A DNA stretch of 9,761 nt from an uncultured Mollicutes bacterium (GTDB taxonomy: Bacteria; Bacillota_I; Bacilli_A; Acholeplasmatales; Anaeroplasmataceae). Made by a program: the position numbers and the translations under genes. Below the pieces are notes generated by a model. It ran no database searches. It was not told where the DNA came from and saw only the letters and a list, made by a program, of their open reading frames with translations. Shown one piece after another: positions 1 through 5,809 of this stretch. The stretch is from positions 1 to 9,761 of the forward strand of contig CAMWJY010000018.1 in NCBI GenBank assembly GCA_947174685.1. Direction: 5' to 3'. Position 1 is the first letter of the stretch, and each line of letters starts with the position of its first letter.

Positions 1-317
1 GTATTTTATTTGGATATTATCCAGAACAGGATACCTATTTTATTCAAACAATTGAGTGTAAGCCTAATCAAGTTGGAGAATATTTAATCGGATTTTTAGA
101 TGAACTTTTCAAGGAAAATCATGTGCCTACTAAGGTTATATTCAATGAGCGTAGAACGGTTGCTGAGCTTTATAATACCTTAAAGGGCTTACATATTGAT
201 GTAGCCTTTTATAGAGAAACAGAAGAGATAGATTCTCTATTTGTTGATCTTATGCGAGATCATATGGAAGTTTTACAGGAAGGAGAACAAAAGCTTAAAA
301 CAGCTTTCGTATCATAA
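1..317 (+). CDS. C-terminal part of an unrecognised cytoplasmic protein (5' end outside window)
   Basis: The frame whose codons begin at base 3 is open from the window edge to a TAA at 315-317, giving about 104 residues of a protein whose start lies upstream. The visible part is a mixed alpha/beta stretch ending in a charged helix (EVLQEGEQKLK), with no membrane segment or signal. An internal ATG at 123 is not a convincing start because coding continues unbroken upstream of it and no ribosome binding site precedes it. The pattern 'VPTKVIFNERRTVAELYNTLKGLHIDV' followed by an acidic helix resembles, from memory only, the C-terminal half of DUF6930-type proteins. That assignment is weak and no function is proposed. 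The stop lies 1 nt before the start of the next gene, so the two are probably cotranscribed and translationally coupled. Confidence 0.7.
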   Translation, partial: ILFGYYPEQDTYFIQTIECKPNQVGEYLIGFLDELFKENHVPTKVIFNERRTVAELYNTLKGLHIDVAFYRETEEIDSLFVDLMRDHMEVLQEGEQKLKTAFVS

Positions 318-318
318 G

Positions 319-1863
319 ATGAAAAAAAGATTTTTATTATTAGGTTTCCTATTATTAGGACTTCTAGCAGGATGCATAGAGGAACAACCCTATCAGCCCC
401 CAAAGGATGATACTCCCCCTACTCCTATAGAGCCAAATAAGAATGATCCATTGACTATTGAAATTTTACAAATGAATGATATTCATGGACATATCGAAAA
501 TGAAGGGTCCTATGGAGGACTTGCAAGAGCCAGCAAATTGATTTCCCAAGTCAGAGCGGAGTCTAAAGAAGATAATACTGTATTAATTGGAAATGGGGAT
601 ATGCTTCAGGAAACTGCCATTGCTAGAGTTGGCTATGGTAAAGTAGTTATAGATGCAATGAGTCAAATGAAATTTGATATGATGGGTGTTGGAAATCATG
701 AATTTGACTGGGGCTTGGATAAGTTTTTAGAGTATTTTGATGGTGATTCCTCTAATGGAGAGGCTTCATTCCCATTAGTAAATTCTAATATTTATTATGA
801 GAATCAGCTGGTGAAAGGAACCAATGTCACCTCCTCTTTATTACTTGAAAAGGAGAATGTAAAGGTTGGTATCCTAAGCTATATTGGAAACGTGTATAAT
901 TCTATTAACGCCAATATGACTGTAGGATACACATTTAAAGCTCATCCAGATGAGATAGCTCAAAGTGTAGAAGAATTAGGGAAAAAGCTTAAGGATGAGG
1001 GAGCTGATATTATCATTGTTAATATTCATGATGGACAGTCCTCTTCTTGTAGAGATTATGAAGCAAATACACTTTTAGCAAATCTCAAATATAAGGATTC
1101 TTATTTAGTAGATGCAGTAATTAATGGTCATACTCATACAAGACAGGATGCATTACTAGCGAGGAAGAACGGTACATCTTTACCCGTAATCCAATCTGCA
1201 GGTAAGCTTGCTGACTTTGGTAGAATTAATCTAAAATATGATCCAATCCAAAAGAAGGTAACCTCTGCAAGTGTTTCTCATATTAATGTATCTAGTGCAA
1301 GTGGCACAGATACTGAGGTACAAAAAATTATATCAGATCATTATAATGCATCAAAGGATGTGTTAGAAGAGGTATATTGCCAAAACAAGCAATATATCAA
1401 CCGCTATAGTGAAGAATGGCAAGCCTATATTTCAAACGTAATGATGGCAGCTACAGGAGCTACTGCCTCTGTTTGTAATACAGGTGCATTCAGAAATAAT
1501 GTTTCTGCTGGAGCATTCGATTTTAATACCCTTTATGCTTTAAATCCTTTTGATAATCACATTATTCTTTGTGAGATTAGAGGTATAGATTTGAAGAGAT
1601 TTTATGATGCCAACAGTGATAAGGAAATAGTCTATACAAAGGAGTATGGTGCCTCTATAGCAACAGATAAAACCTATACGCTTGCAATTTTAGATTATGT
1701 TTACTTTGGCGCCTATTTTGCAGGCTATAGAACAGCTGCCTATACAGACACAAATTTAGTCTTAAGAGATTTAATAGCTATGGATTTAAGGCTTAGAAAG
1801 GATACTGGATTTACAGTATCTAAAGATTATTCTACTGTTTTACTTTCAATAGTGACCTCTTAA
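319..1863 (+). CDS. Secreted lipoprotein 5'-nucleotidase / metallophosphoesterase (UshA/YfkN-like)
   Basis: Predicted extracytoplasmic hydrolase that removes phosphate from nucleotides or related phosphoesters, anchored to the outer face of the membrane by a lipid. From ATG 319 the protein has 514 residues. A K/R n-region and Leu-rich core end in the lipobox LLAGC with Cys19, followed by a Pro-rich linker (about 24-44). The calcineurin-like metal-binding motifs are all present: D54-x-H56 (NDIHGH), GNGD with D94, GNHEFDWG at 125-132, H237 (NIHDG) and GHTHT at 270-274. The C-terminal 5'-nucleotidase domain follows, with CNTGAFR (386-392) and NPFDN (409-413). The usual NxGGIR signature of that domain is degenerate here (NTGAFR), so substrate range may differ. 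The longer in-frame start at 241 is rejected because it would bury the signal peptide and overlap the upstream gene by 77 nt. No clear ribosome binding site sits next to 319, suggesting coupling to the upstream gene. Family is secure; exact substrate is unknown. Confidence 0.9.
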   Translation: MKKRFLLLGFLLLGLLAGCIEEQPYQPPKDDTPPTPIEPNKNDPLTIEILQMNDIHGHIENEGSYGGLARASKLISQVRAESKEDNTVLIGNGDMLQETAIARVGYGKVVIDAMSQMKFDMMGVGNHEFDWGLDKFLEYFDGDSSNGEASFPLVNSNIYYENQLVKGTNVTSSLLLEKENVKVGILSYIGNVYNSINANMTVGYTFKAHPDEIAQSVEELGKKLKDEGADIIIVNIHDGQSSSCRDYEANTLLANLKYKDSYLVDAVINGHTHTRQDALLARKNGTSLPVIQSAGKLADFGRINLKYDPIQKKVTSASVSHINVSSASGTDTEVQKIISDHYNASKDVLEEVYCQNKQYINRYSEEWQAYISNVMMAATGATASVCNTGAFRNNVSAGAFDFNTLYALNPFDNHIILCEIRGIDLKRFYDANSDKEIVYTKEYGASIATDKTYTLAILDYVYFGAYFAGYRTAAYTDTNLVLRDLIAMDLRLRKDTGFTVSKDYSTVLLSIVTS

Positions 1864-1874
1864 ATAAATTTTTC

Positions 1875-1903
1875 TTGAAAAAATGATGTATAAATGCTAA
1901 AAT
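1875..1903 (+). promoter_or_regulatory. Sigma-A-type promoter for the T-box operon
   Basis: The -35 box TTGAAA (1875-1880) and -10 box TAAAAT (1898-1903) are separated by 17 bases. A TG one base before the -10 box (1895-1896) makes it an extended -10. It lies just after the 5'-nucleotidase stop and just before the T-box stem I, so transcripts would begin near 1910 and carry the complete leader. Confidence 0.75.
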
Positions 1904-1910
1904 GAAAGCG

Positions 1911-2130
1911 TATGATAAATTGAAGAAGAAGAGGAGTACTTAATTTGTATTTATACAAGCGAGGATGGTTGGTGGAAGCATCTATAAAAAGAATTAAGGA
2001 AGACACTTTGGAGAGCTTTTAAAAAAAGACGTACCAGGCGTTAACGGATATAAGTGCTAGTAATATACTAGAAGTAAGGTGGCACCGCGGCTTTAATACG
2101 TCCTTAATATTTTTTTAAGGACGTTTTTTT
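1911..2130 (+). promoter_or_regulatory. T-box riboswitch leader upstream of the hisS-aspS operon, candidate specifier GAC/CAC
   Basis: This is a tRNA-sensing transcription attenuator. The conserved T-box element GGTGGCACCGCGG lies at 2078-2090. Stem I can be folded by eye: CTTAATT (1939-1945) pairs with AATTAAG (1992-1998), TTTATA (1950-1955) with TATAAA (1983-1988), and GATG (1964-1967) with CATC (1979-1982), enclosing a GGTTGGTGG-type distal loop. The AGTA at 1935-1938 is on the 5' side of the specifier loop. The 3' side reads GGAAGACACTTTG (1998-2010), giving candidate specifiers GAC (Asp, 2002-2004, followed by A as is usual) and the overlapping CAC (His, 2004-2006). A stem III hairpin is CTAGTA/TACTAG (2057-2062 / 2066-2071). 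The antiterminator TAAGG (2075-2079) can pair with CCTTA (2102-2106), which is also the 5' arm of the terminator. The downstream genes encode HisRS and AspRS. T-box identity is very secure; specifier choice is inferred. Confidence 0.93.
2098..2130 (+). terminator. Regulated terminator of the T-box leader
   Basis: A perfect 10-bp stem, ACGTCCTTAA (2098-2107) with TTAAGGACGT (2115-2124), encloses a 7-nt loop and is followed by a T tract to 2130. Its 5' arm shares bases with the antiterminator (CCTTA 2102-2106 pairing with TAAGG 2075-2079), so the two folds are mutually exclusive, as expected for a T-box switch. Confidence 0.92.
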
Positions 2131-2141
2131 AATAGAAAAAA

Positions 2142-2148
2142 GGGTGAT
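2142..2148 (+). promoter_or_regulatory. Ribosome binding site pointing to an ATA start at 2154 for the GNAT gene
   Basis: GGTGAT at 2143-2148 matches the 3' half of the extended anti-SD complement (GGAGGTGATC), preceded by an A-rich run. The first in-frame codon at suitable spacing is ATA at 2154. The first canonical start (GTG 2175) is about 26 nt away with no ribosome binding site of its own, and the out-of-frame ATG at 2147 overlaps the motif. Confidence 0.5.
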
Positions 2149-2174
2149 GAGCTATAGAAACAGTATTACCAGTA

Positions 2175-2708
2175 GTGAATTTAGGACGATATGAGCTTAG
2201 AAGTATCGTGAAAGAAGATTATTTAGATTATTTTGAAATAGGGAAGGATGAAGAAACCTGTAGGCATTTAAATTGGGGACCTTTTCAAAGACCAAAGGAA
2301 GCTCTTTGGTGTATAGAGGAAATCTTTTTAAAACGCCCATTATCAGGTATTCCTGAAGGCTATGCCATTATTGATAAGCAAGCAGAAGGAAAGATGATAG
2401 GTATGATTGATTTTCATACCTATTATGAAAGTATTAATACGGCTGAGATTGGCTACATTTTGCATAGAGACTATTGGAATCAAGGCATTATGACAATGTG
2501 TCTAAAGGAAATGACTAGAATCGGCTTTCAGCTTTTAAAGCTAGATAAGATTTTAGTTGGTCATACACTTGCCAACCAATCCTCTAAGCAGGTGATTTTA
2601 CAATGTGGCTACCACTATGAGTATCAGTCCTTAGCCAAAATTAAAAACAATGAATGTATAGCGATGTATTACAGTATGTATCGCTATGAATATGAAGAAG
2701 GGAAGTAG
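2175..2708 (+). CDS. GNAT-family N-acetyltransferase (RimJ/RimL-like), probably starting upstream at ATA 2154
   Basis: Predicted cytoplasmic acetyl-CoA-dependent N-acetyltransferase; the substrate is unknown. Numbered from GTG 2175 (177 residues), the fold shows the RimJ-type N-terminal strand (GRYELRSIVKEDYLDYFEI), a beta4 region (EIGYILHRD, 91-99), an acetyl-CoA loop YWNQGIMT (100-107, matching the family's YWGQGxxxE pattern), and the C-terminal ANQSSKQVILQCGYHYE (133-149). Coding potential continues upstream of the GTG: codons 2154-2174 read (M)ETVLPVV, which aligns with the LPTLETERLLLR opening typical of this family. The good ribosome binding site at 2143-2148 fits a start at 2154, whose codon is ATA. 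The gene is the first one behind the T-box terminator and ends 5 nt before hisS, so it should be induced together with the two synthetases. A GNAT in this position is not a usual part of the hisS-aspS unit. Family confident; start and role uncertain. Confidence 0.85.
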   Translation: MNLGRYELRSIVKEDYLDYFEIGKDEETCRHLNWGPFQRPKEALWCIEEIFLKRPLSGIPEGYAIIDKQAEGKMIGMIDFHTYYESINTAEIGYILHRDYWNQGIMTMCLKEMTRIGFQLLKLDKILVGHTLANQSSKQVILQCGYHYEYQSLAKIKNNECIAMYYSMYRYEYEEGK

Positions 2709-2713
2709 GAAGT

Positions 2714-4021
2714 ATGATCAGTAAACCAAAAGGCACCTATGATGTTTTGCCTGATGAGGTCAAAGCTTGGACAAAGCTGGAATCTACAATAAGAAAAATA
2801 TGTCAAATCTTTAATTATAAGGAAATAAGAACACCTATATTTGAATCTAGCCAAACCTTCCACAGAGATGCCAATGATACCTCAGATATGGTGACCAAGG
2901 AAACGTATGATTTTAAGGATAGATCCGATCGTTTAATTACACTTAGACCAGAAGGAACAGCAGGTACAGTTAGAGCGTATATTGAGAACAAATTATATGC
3001 TTTAAATCCTATAGAAAAGTTATTTTATATGGGCCCTATGTTTCGTTATGAACGTCCCCAAAAGGGAAGAACCAGACAGTTTAGTCAGTTTGGCGTAGAG
3101 GCTTTAGGCTCTAATTCGCCATCAATAGATGCAGAGGTTATTGCCTTAGGGGCAACTCTGATTAAGGCTTTAGGTCTTACTAATGTCAAGGTGAAGCTAA
3201 ATACGTTAGGTGATCAAGAGTCTAGACAAGCCTATAAAAAGGTACTCGTTGAGTACTTTAAAAACCATACGGACGAGCTATGTAGTGACTGTTTAAATCG
3301 TTTAGAAAAGAATCCTTTACGTATCCTAGATTGTAAGGTAGATAGAGATAAGGAATTCTTTAAGAATGCTCCTAAAATTAATGATTATCTAACAGAAGCT
3401 TCAAAAGAACATTTTGAACAGGTTCTAAAACACTTAAAGAATATGAATATTGCTTATGAGGTAGATCCATCCTTAGTTCGAGGCTTAGATTATTATTCTC
3501 ATACTGTATTTGAGTTAGAGGTAGATATTCCTGAGTTTGGTGCTCAAAATGTTATCGGTGCTGGTGGAAGATATGATGCCTTAGTTAAGGATTTAGGAGG
3601 TCCTGAAATGCCAGGTGTGGGAATGGCATTTGGTATGGAAAGATTGCTCCTTGCCTGTGAGTATGCTGGTAAAAAATTAGCAACTCCAGATTTTGTGCAT
3701 ATCTATTTTATTGCGTTAGGAGAGGCTGCAAAAGAGGCTGTATTAAGAGAGATGCAGGTATGTCGTCTAGGCGGTCTTTATTGTGATATGGATCACTTAG
3801 GAAGAGGTCTTAAAGCTCAGTTTAAGGCAGCAGATACAAATAGGGCTATGTTTACTTGTATCCTAGGAGACAATGAGCTTAAAGAAAACAAAATCAATAT
3901 TAAGGATAACACAACAGATGTACAGGAGACTATTTCTTTATTTGAAATCTATCCATATGTTTTAAATAAAATCAATAACAACTCTGCTTGTGCAAAATGT
4001 AAAGAAAAAGAGGTAAAGTAA
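2714..4021 (+). CDS. hisS: Histidyl-tRNA synthetase
   Basis: Class IIa aminoacyl-tRNA synthetase that charges tRNA-His with histidine. The protein has 435 residues, slightly longer than the usual 420-430. Visible landmarks are the N-terminal KPKGTYDVLPDE, motif 2 around FRYERPQKGRTRQFSQFGVE (110-129), the HisRS-specific LVRGLDYYS signature (254-262, with catalytic Arg256), the insertion segment LCSDCLNRLEKNPLRILDCK (189-208), and motif 3 GMAFGMERLLL (303-313). A C-terminal anticodon-binding domain follows (about 326-418). The last 15 residues are an Asn/Lys-rich tail with CAKC at 426-429, which is not part of the conserved fold. ATG 2714 begins 5 nt after the GNAT stop, with GGAAG just upstream. 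The gene ends 1 nt before aspS. It is expected to be controlled by the upstream T-box. Confidence 0.97.
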   Translation: MISKPKGTYDVLPDEVKAWTKLESTIRKICQIFNYKEIRTPIFESSQTFHRDANDTSDMVTKETYDFKDRSDRLITLRPEGTAGTVRAYIENKLYALNPIEKLFYMGPMFRYERPQKGRTRQFSQFGVEALGSNSPSIDAEVIALGATLIKALGLTNVKVKLNTLGDQESRQAYKKVLVEYFKNHTDELCSDCLNRLEKNPLRILDCKVDRDKEFFKNAPKINDYLTEASKEHFEQVLKHLKNMNIAYEVDPSLVRGLDYYSHTVFELEVDIPEFGAQNVIGAGGRYDALVKDLGGPEMPGVGMAFGMERLLLACEYAGKKLATPDFVHIYFIALGEAAKEAVLREMQVCRLGGLYCDMDHLGRGLKAQFKAADTNRAMFTCILGDNELKENKINIKDNTTDVQETISLFEIYPYVLNKINNNSACAKCKEKEVK

Positions 4022-4022
4022 A

Positions 4023-5324
4023 ATGAAAAGAGTTATGTTAAAGGATATAAAGCTTGGACAAGTTAACAAAATTGCAGGCTTTGTAGAAAATATTCGTAAT
4101 AAAAAAGCAATGTGCTTTATTGTATTAAGAGATGTTTCTGGAAAATTACAATTGACTATCGAAAAGGAAAAGCATCCAGAGCTTGTAGATATCTTAGACC
4201 AAATTACAGTAGATAGCGTTATAGAGGCTACTGGTCCAATTTTAGAAAGTGAATATGTTAAGCTAAATCATATGGAGATGTATCCTGATTCTATTAAATT
4301 AGAAAGTGTTGCTGCTCCATCTCCAATTGTTGCTCCAAAGGGAGAAGAGACGAATATTGATTTAAGATTAGATTATCGTTGGATTGATTTGCGTACAGAT
4401 AAGAATACCTTAATGTTTAAGGTTCAATCTTATTTCATTGCAAAATGTCGTGAATTTTTAGTAGATCGTGATTTTATTGAAATTCATTCCCCAAAGCTCA
4501 TTGGTGCTGAATCTGAATCAGGAGCTGGAGTATTTAAGGTAGAATATTTTGACAGAGATGCCTTCTTAGCCCAGTCTCCACAATTCTATAAGCAAATGGC
4601 TATGGCTGCAGGCTTTGAGCGTATCTTTGAATCTGGTCCAGTATTCCGTGCTGAGAAGTTTGCTTCCCGTAAGCATGCAACTGAATTTACAGGCTTTGAT
4701 TTAGAGTTTTCTTACATTGAATCCTTTGAAGATGTTATGAAGATGGAAGAAGAAATGCTTACCTATGCCCTTGCAGCTGTACATGAGAAATATGCGGCTC
4801 AGATTAAGGAAGTTTATGATATTGATTTAGTTGTTCCAACACTTCCTTTCCCTAGAATGGATTTACACGATGTGTATAATGAATTAGAAGCTCGTTATGG
4901 TTATAAGGTGCCTGAAAGTGAAAAGGGAGACCTAACTACAGAAGGAGAAAGAATGTGCCAAAAGCTTTCTATGGACAAGTTTGGTCATGAATTCTTATTT
5001 ATTACAGGCTATGCAAAAGAAAACAGAGCCTTCTATCATATGCGTGATGAGCATGGAGTTCCTTGTGGCTATGATTTAATTTGGAAGGGCTGTGAGATTA
5101 CAACTGGAGCTCAAAGAGAGCATCGCTATGAAATCTTAAAGAAGCAAGCAGAGGAAAAGGGCTTAGATAAGGATGTTGAGTTCTATCTAGATTTCTTTAA
5201 GTATGGCTGTCCTCCACATGGTGGCTTTGGAATTGGTGTAGATAGAATTACTATGCTATTATTTAACCAAGGAATTAAGGATGCTATGTTCATCTTCCGT
5301 GGACCAGATCGATTAAATCCATAG
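4023..5324 (+). CDS. aspS: Archaeal-type (short) aspartyl-tRNA synthetase, possibly non-discriminating Asp-tRNA(Asp/Asn) ligase
   Basis: Class IIb synthetase that attaches aspartate to tRNA-Asp and perhaps tRNA-Asn. It has 433 residues, against about 590 for the standard bacterial enzyme; the catalytic core runs without the bacterial GAD insertion. Order: OB-fold anticodon domain (about 14-95), hinge with NIDLRLDYRWIDLR, AFLAQSPQFYKQMAMAAGFERIFE (180-203), motif 2 FRAEKFASRKHATEF (208-222), aspartate-recognition GFDLEFSYIE, EGERM, and motif 3 GGFGIGVDR (400-408). Length and the SPQ-YKQ-M core place it with archaeal/eukaryotic-type AspRS (the AspRS2 group in bacteria). If it misacylates tRNA-Asn, a GatCAB amidotransferase should exist elsewhere in the genome; none is in the window. 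In the OB fold, GFVENI puts Glu22 where archaeal enzymes carry the Trp or His linked to tRNA discrimination, by my alignment from memory. AGAGGT precedes the ATG, which is 1 nt after hisS. Confidence 0.93.
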   Translation: MKRVMLKDIKLGQVNKIAGFVENIRNKKAMCFIVLRDVSGKLQLTIEKEKHPELVDILDQITVDSVIEATGPILESEYVKLNHMEMYPDSIKLESVAAPSPIVAPKGEETNIDLRLDYRWIDLRTDKNTLMFKVQSYFIAKCREFLVDRDFIEIHSPKLIGAESESGAGVFKVEYFDRDAFLAQSPQFYKQMAMAAGFERIFESGPVFRAEKFASRKHATEFTGFDLEFSYIESFEDVMKMEEEMLTYALAAVHEKYAAQIKEVYDIDLVVPTLPFPRMDLHDVYNELEARYGYKVPESEKGDLTTEGERMCQKLSMDKFGHEFLFITGYAKENRAFYHMRDEHGVPCGYDLIWKGCEITTGAQREHRYEILKKQAEEKGLDKDVEFYLDFFKYGCPPHGGFGIGVDRITMLLFNQGIKDAMFIFRGPDRLNP

Positions 5325-5335
5325 GAGGTAAATTT

Positions 5336-5809
5336 ATGAACCATATTACTTGGGATGAATACTTTATGGGGGTTGCTTCTCTTTCTGCAAAAAGAAGTAA
5401 GGATCCAAGCACTAAGGTAGGTGCTTGTGTAGTTAATGAGGATAAAAGAATCATAGGAATAGGCTATAATGGTTTTCCTATGGGCTGTTCTGATGCTGTT
5501 TTTCCTTGGGGGAAAACAGAGGAAAACTATTTAAGTACAAAGTATCCTTACGTAGTACATGCAGAGCCAAATGCAATTCTAAATTGTACCTCCTCATTAA
5601 AAAATTCTACACTTTATGTGACCTTATTTCCATGTAATGAATGTGCAAAGCTCATCATTCAATCAGGTATAAAACATGTTATTTATGGAGATGATAAATA
5701 TCATGATGAGGCATCCTATGTTGCTTCAAGAAAAATGTTTGATGCAGCAAATGTTACCTATACAAAGATGCCTAAGGTTGTTGTAGATATAAGGAGTGAA
5801 GAAAATTGA
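5336..5809 (+). CDS. dCMP deaminase (deoxycytidylate deaminase)
   Basis: Zinc-dependent deaminase converting dCMP to dUMP, feeding thymidylate synthesis. It has 157 residues, normal for the family. The N-terminus WDEYFMGVASLSAKRSKDP (6-24) and VGACVVN...GIGYNGFPMGCSD (28-53) are typical of dCMP deaminases rather than tRNA adenosine or cytidine deaminases. Zinc ligands are His75 in HAEPNAI (75-81) and Cys100/Cys103 in PCNEC; Glu77 is the proton shuttle. Bacillus relatives are named comEB, but nothing here links it to competence. A strong AGGAGG lies 8-13 nt before ATG 5336, and the gene follows aspS by 11 nt, so it belongs to the operon. Its stop TGA overlaps the TTG start of the next gene. 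Confidence 0.95.
   Translation: MNHITWDEYFMGVASLSAKRSKDPSTKVGACVVNEDKRIIGIGYNGFPMGCSDAVFPWGKTEENYLSTKYPYVVHAEPNAILNCTSSLKNSTLYVTLFPCNECAKLIIQSGIKHVIYGDDKYHDEASYVASRKMFDAANVTYTKMPKVVVDIRSEEN

Noticed and set aside
241..318. Upstream in-frame ATG extending the 5'-nucleotidase by 26 residues
   Set aside because: It would overlap the preceding gene by 77 nt and place the lipoprotein signal peptide internally. ATG 319 gives a textbook signal peptide with Cys19.
1867..1886. Weak A-T inverted repeat after the 5'-nucleotidase gene as a terminator
   Set aside because: The stem is only A-T pairs, no T tract follows it, and it overlaps the -35 box of the T-box operon promoter.
2147..2194. Short 15-codon frame starting at ATG 2147 as a leader peptide
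   Set aside because: Its start overlaps the ribosome binding motif, leaving too little spacing, and it contains no run of His or Asp codons that would suggest attenuation. T-box control already explains the leader.
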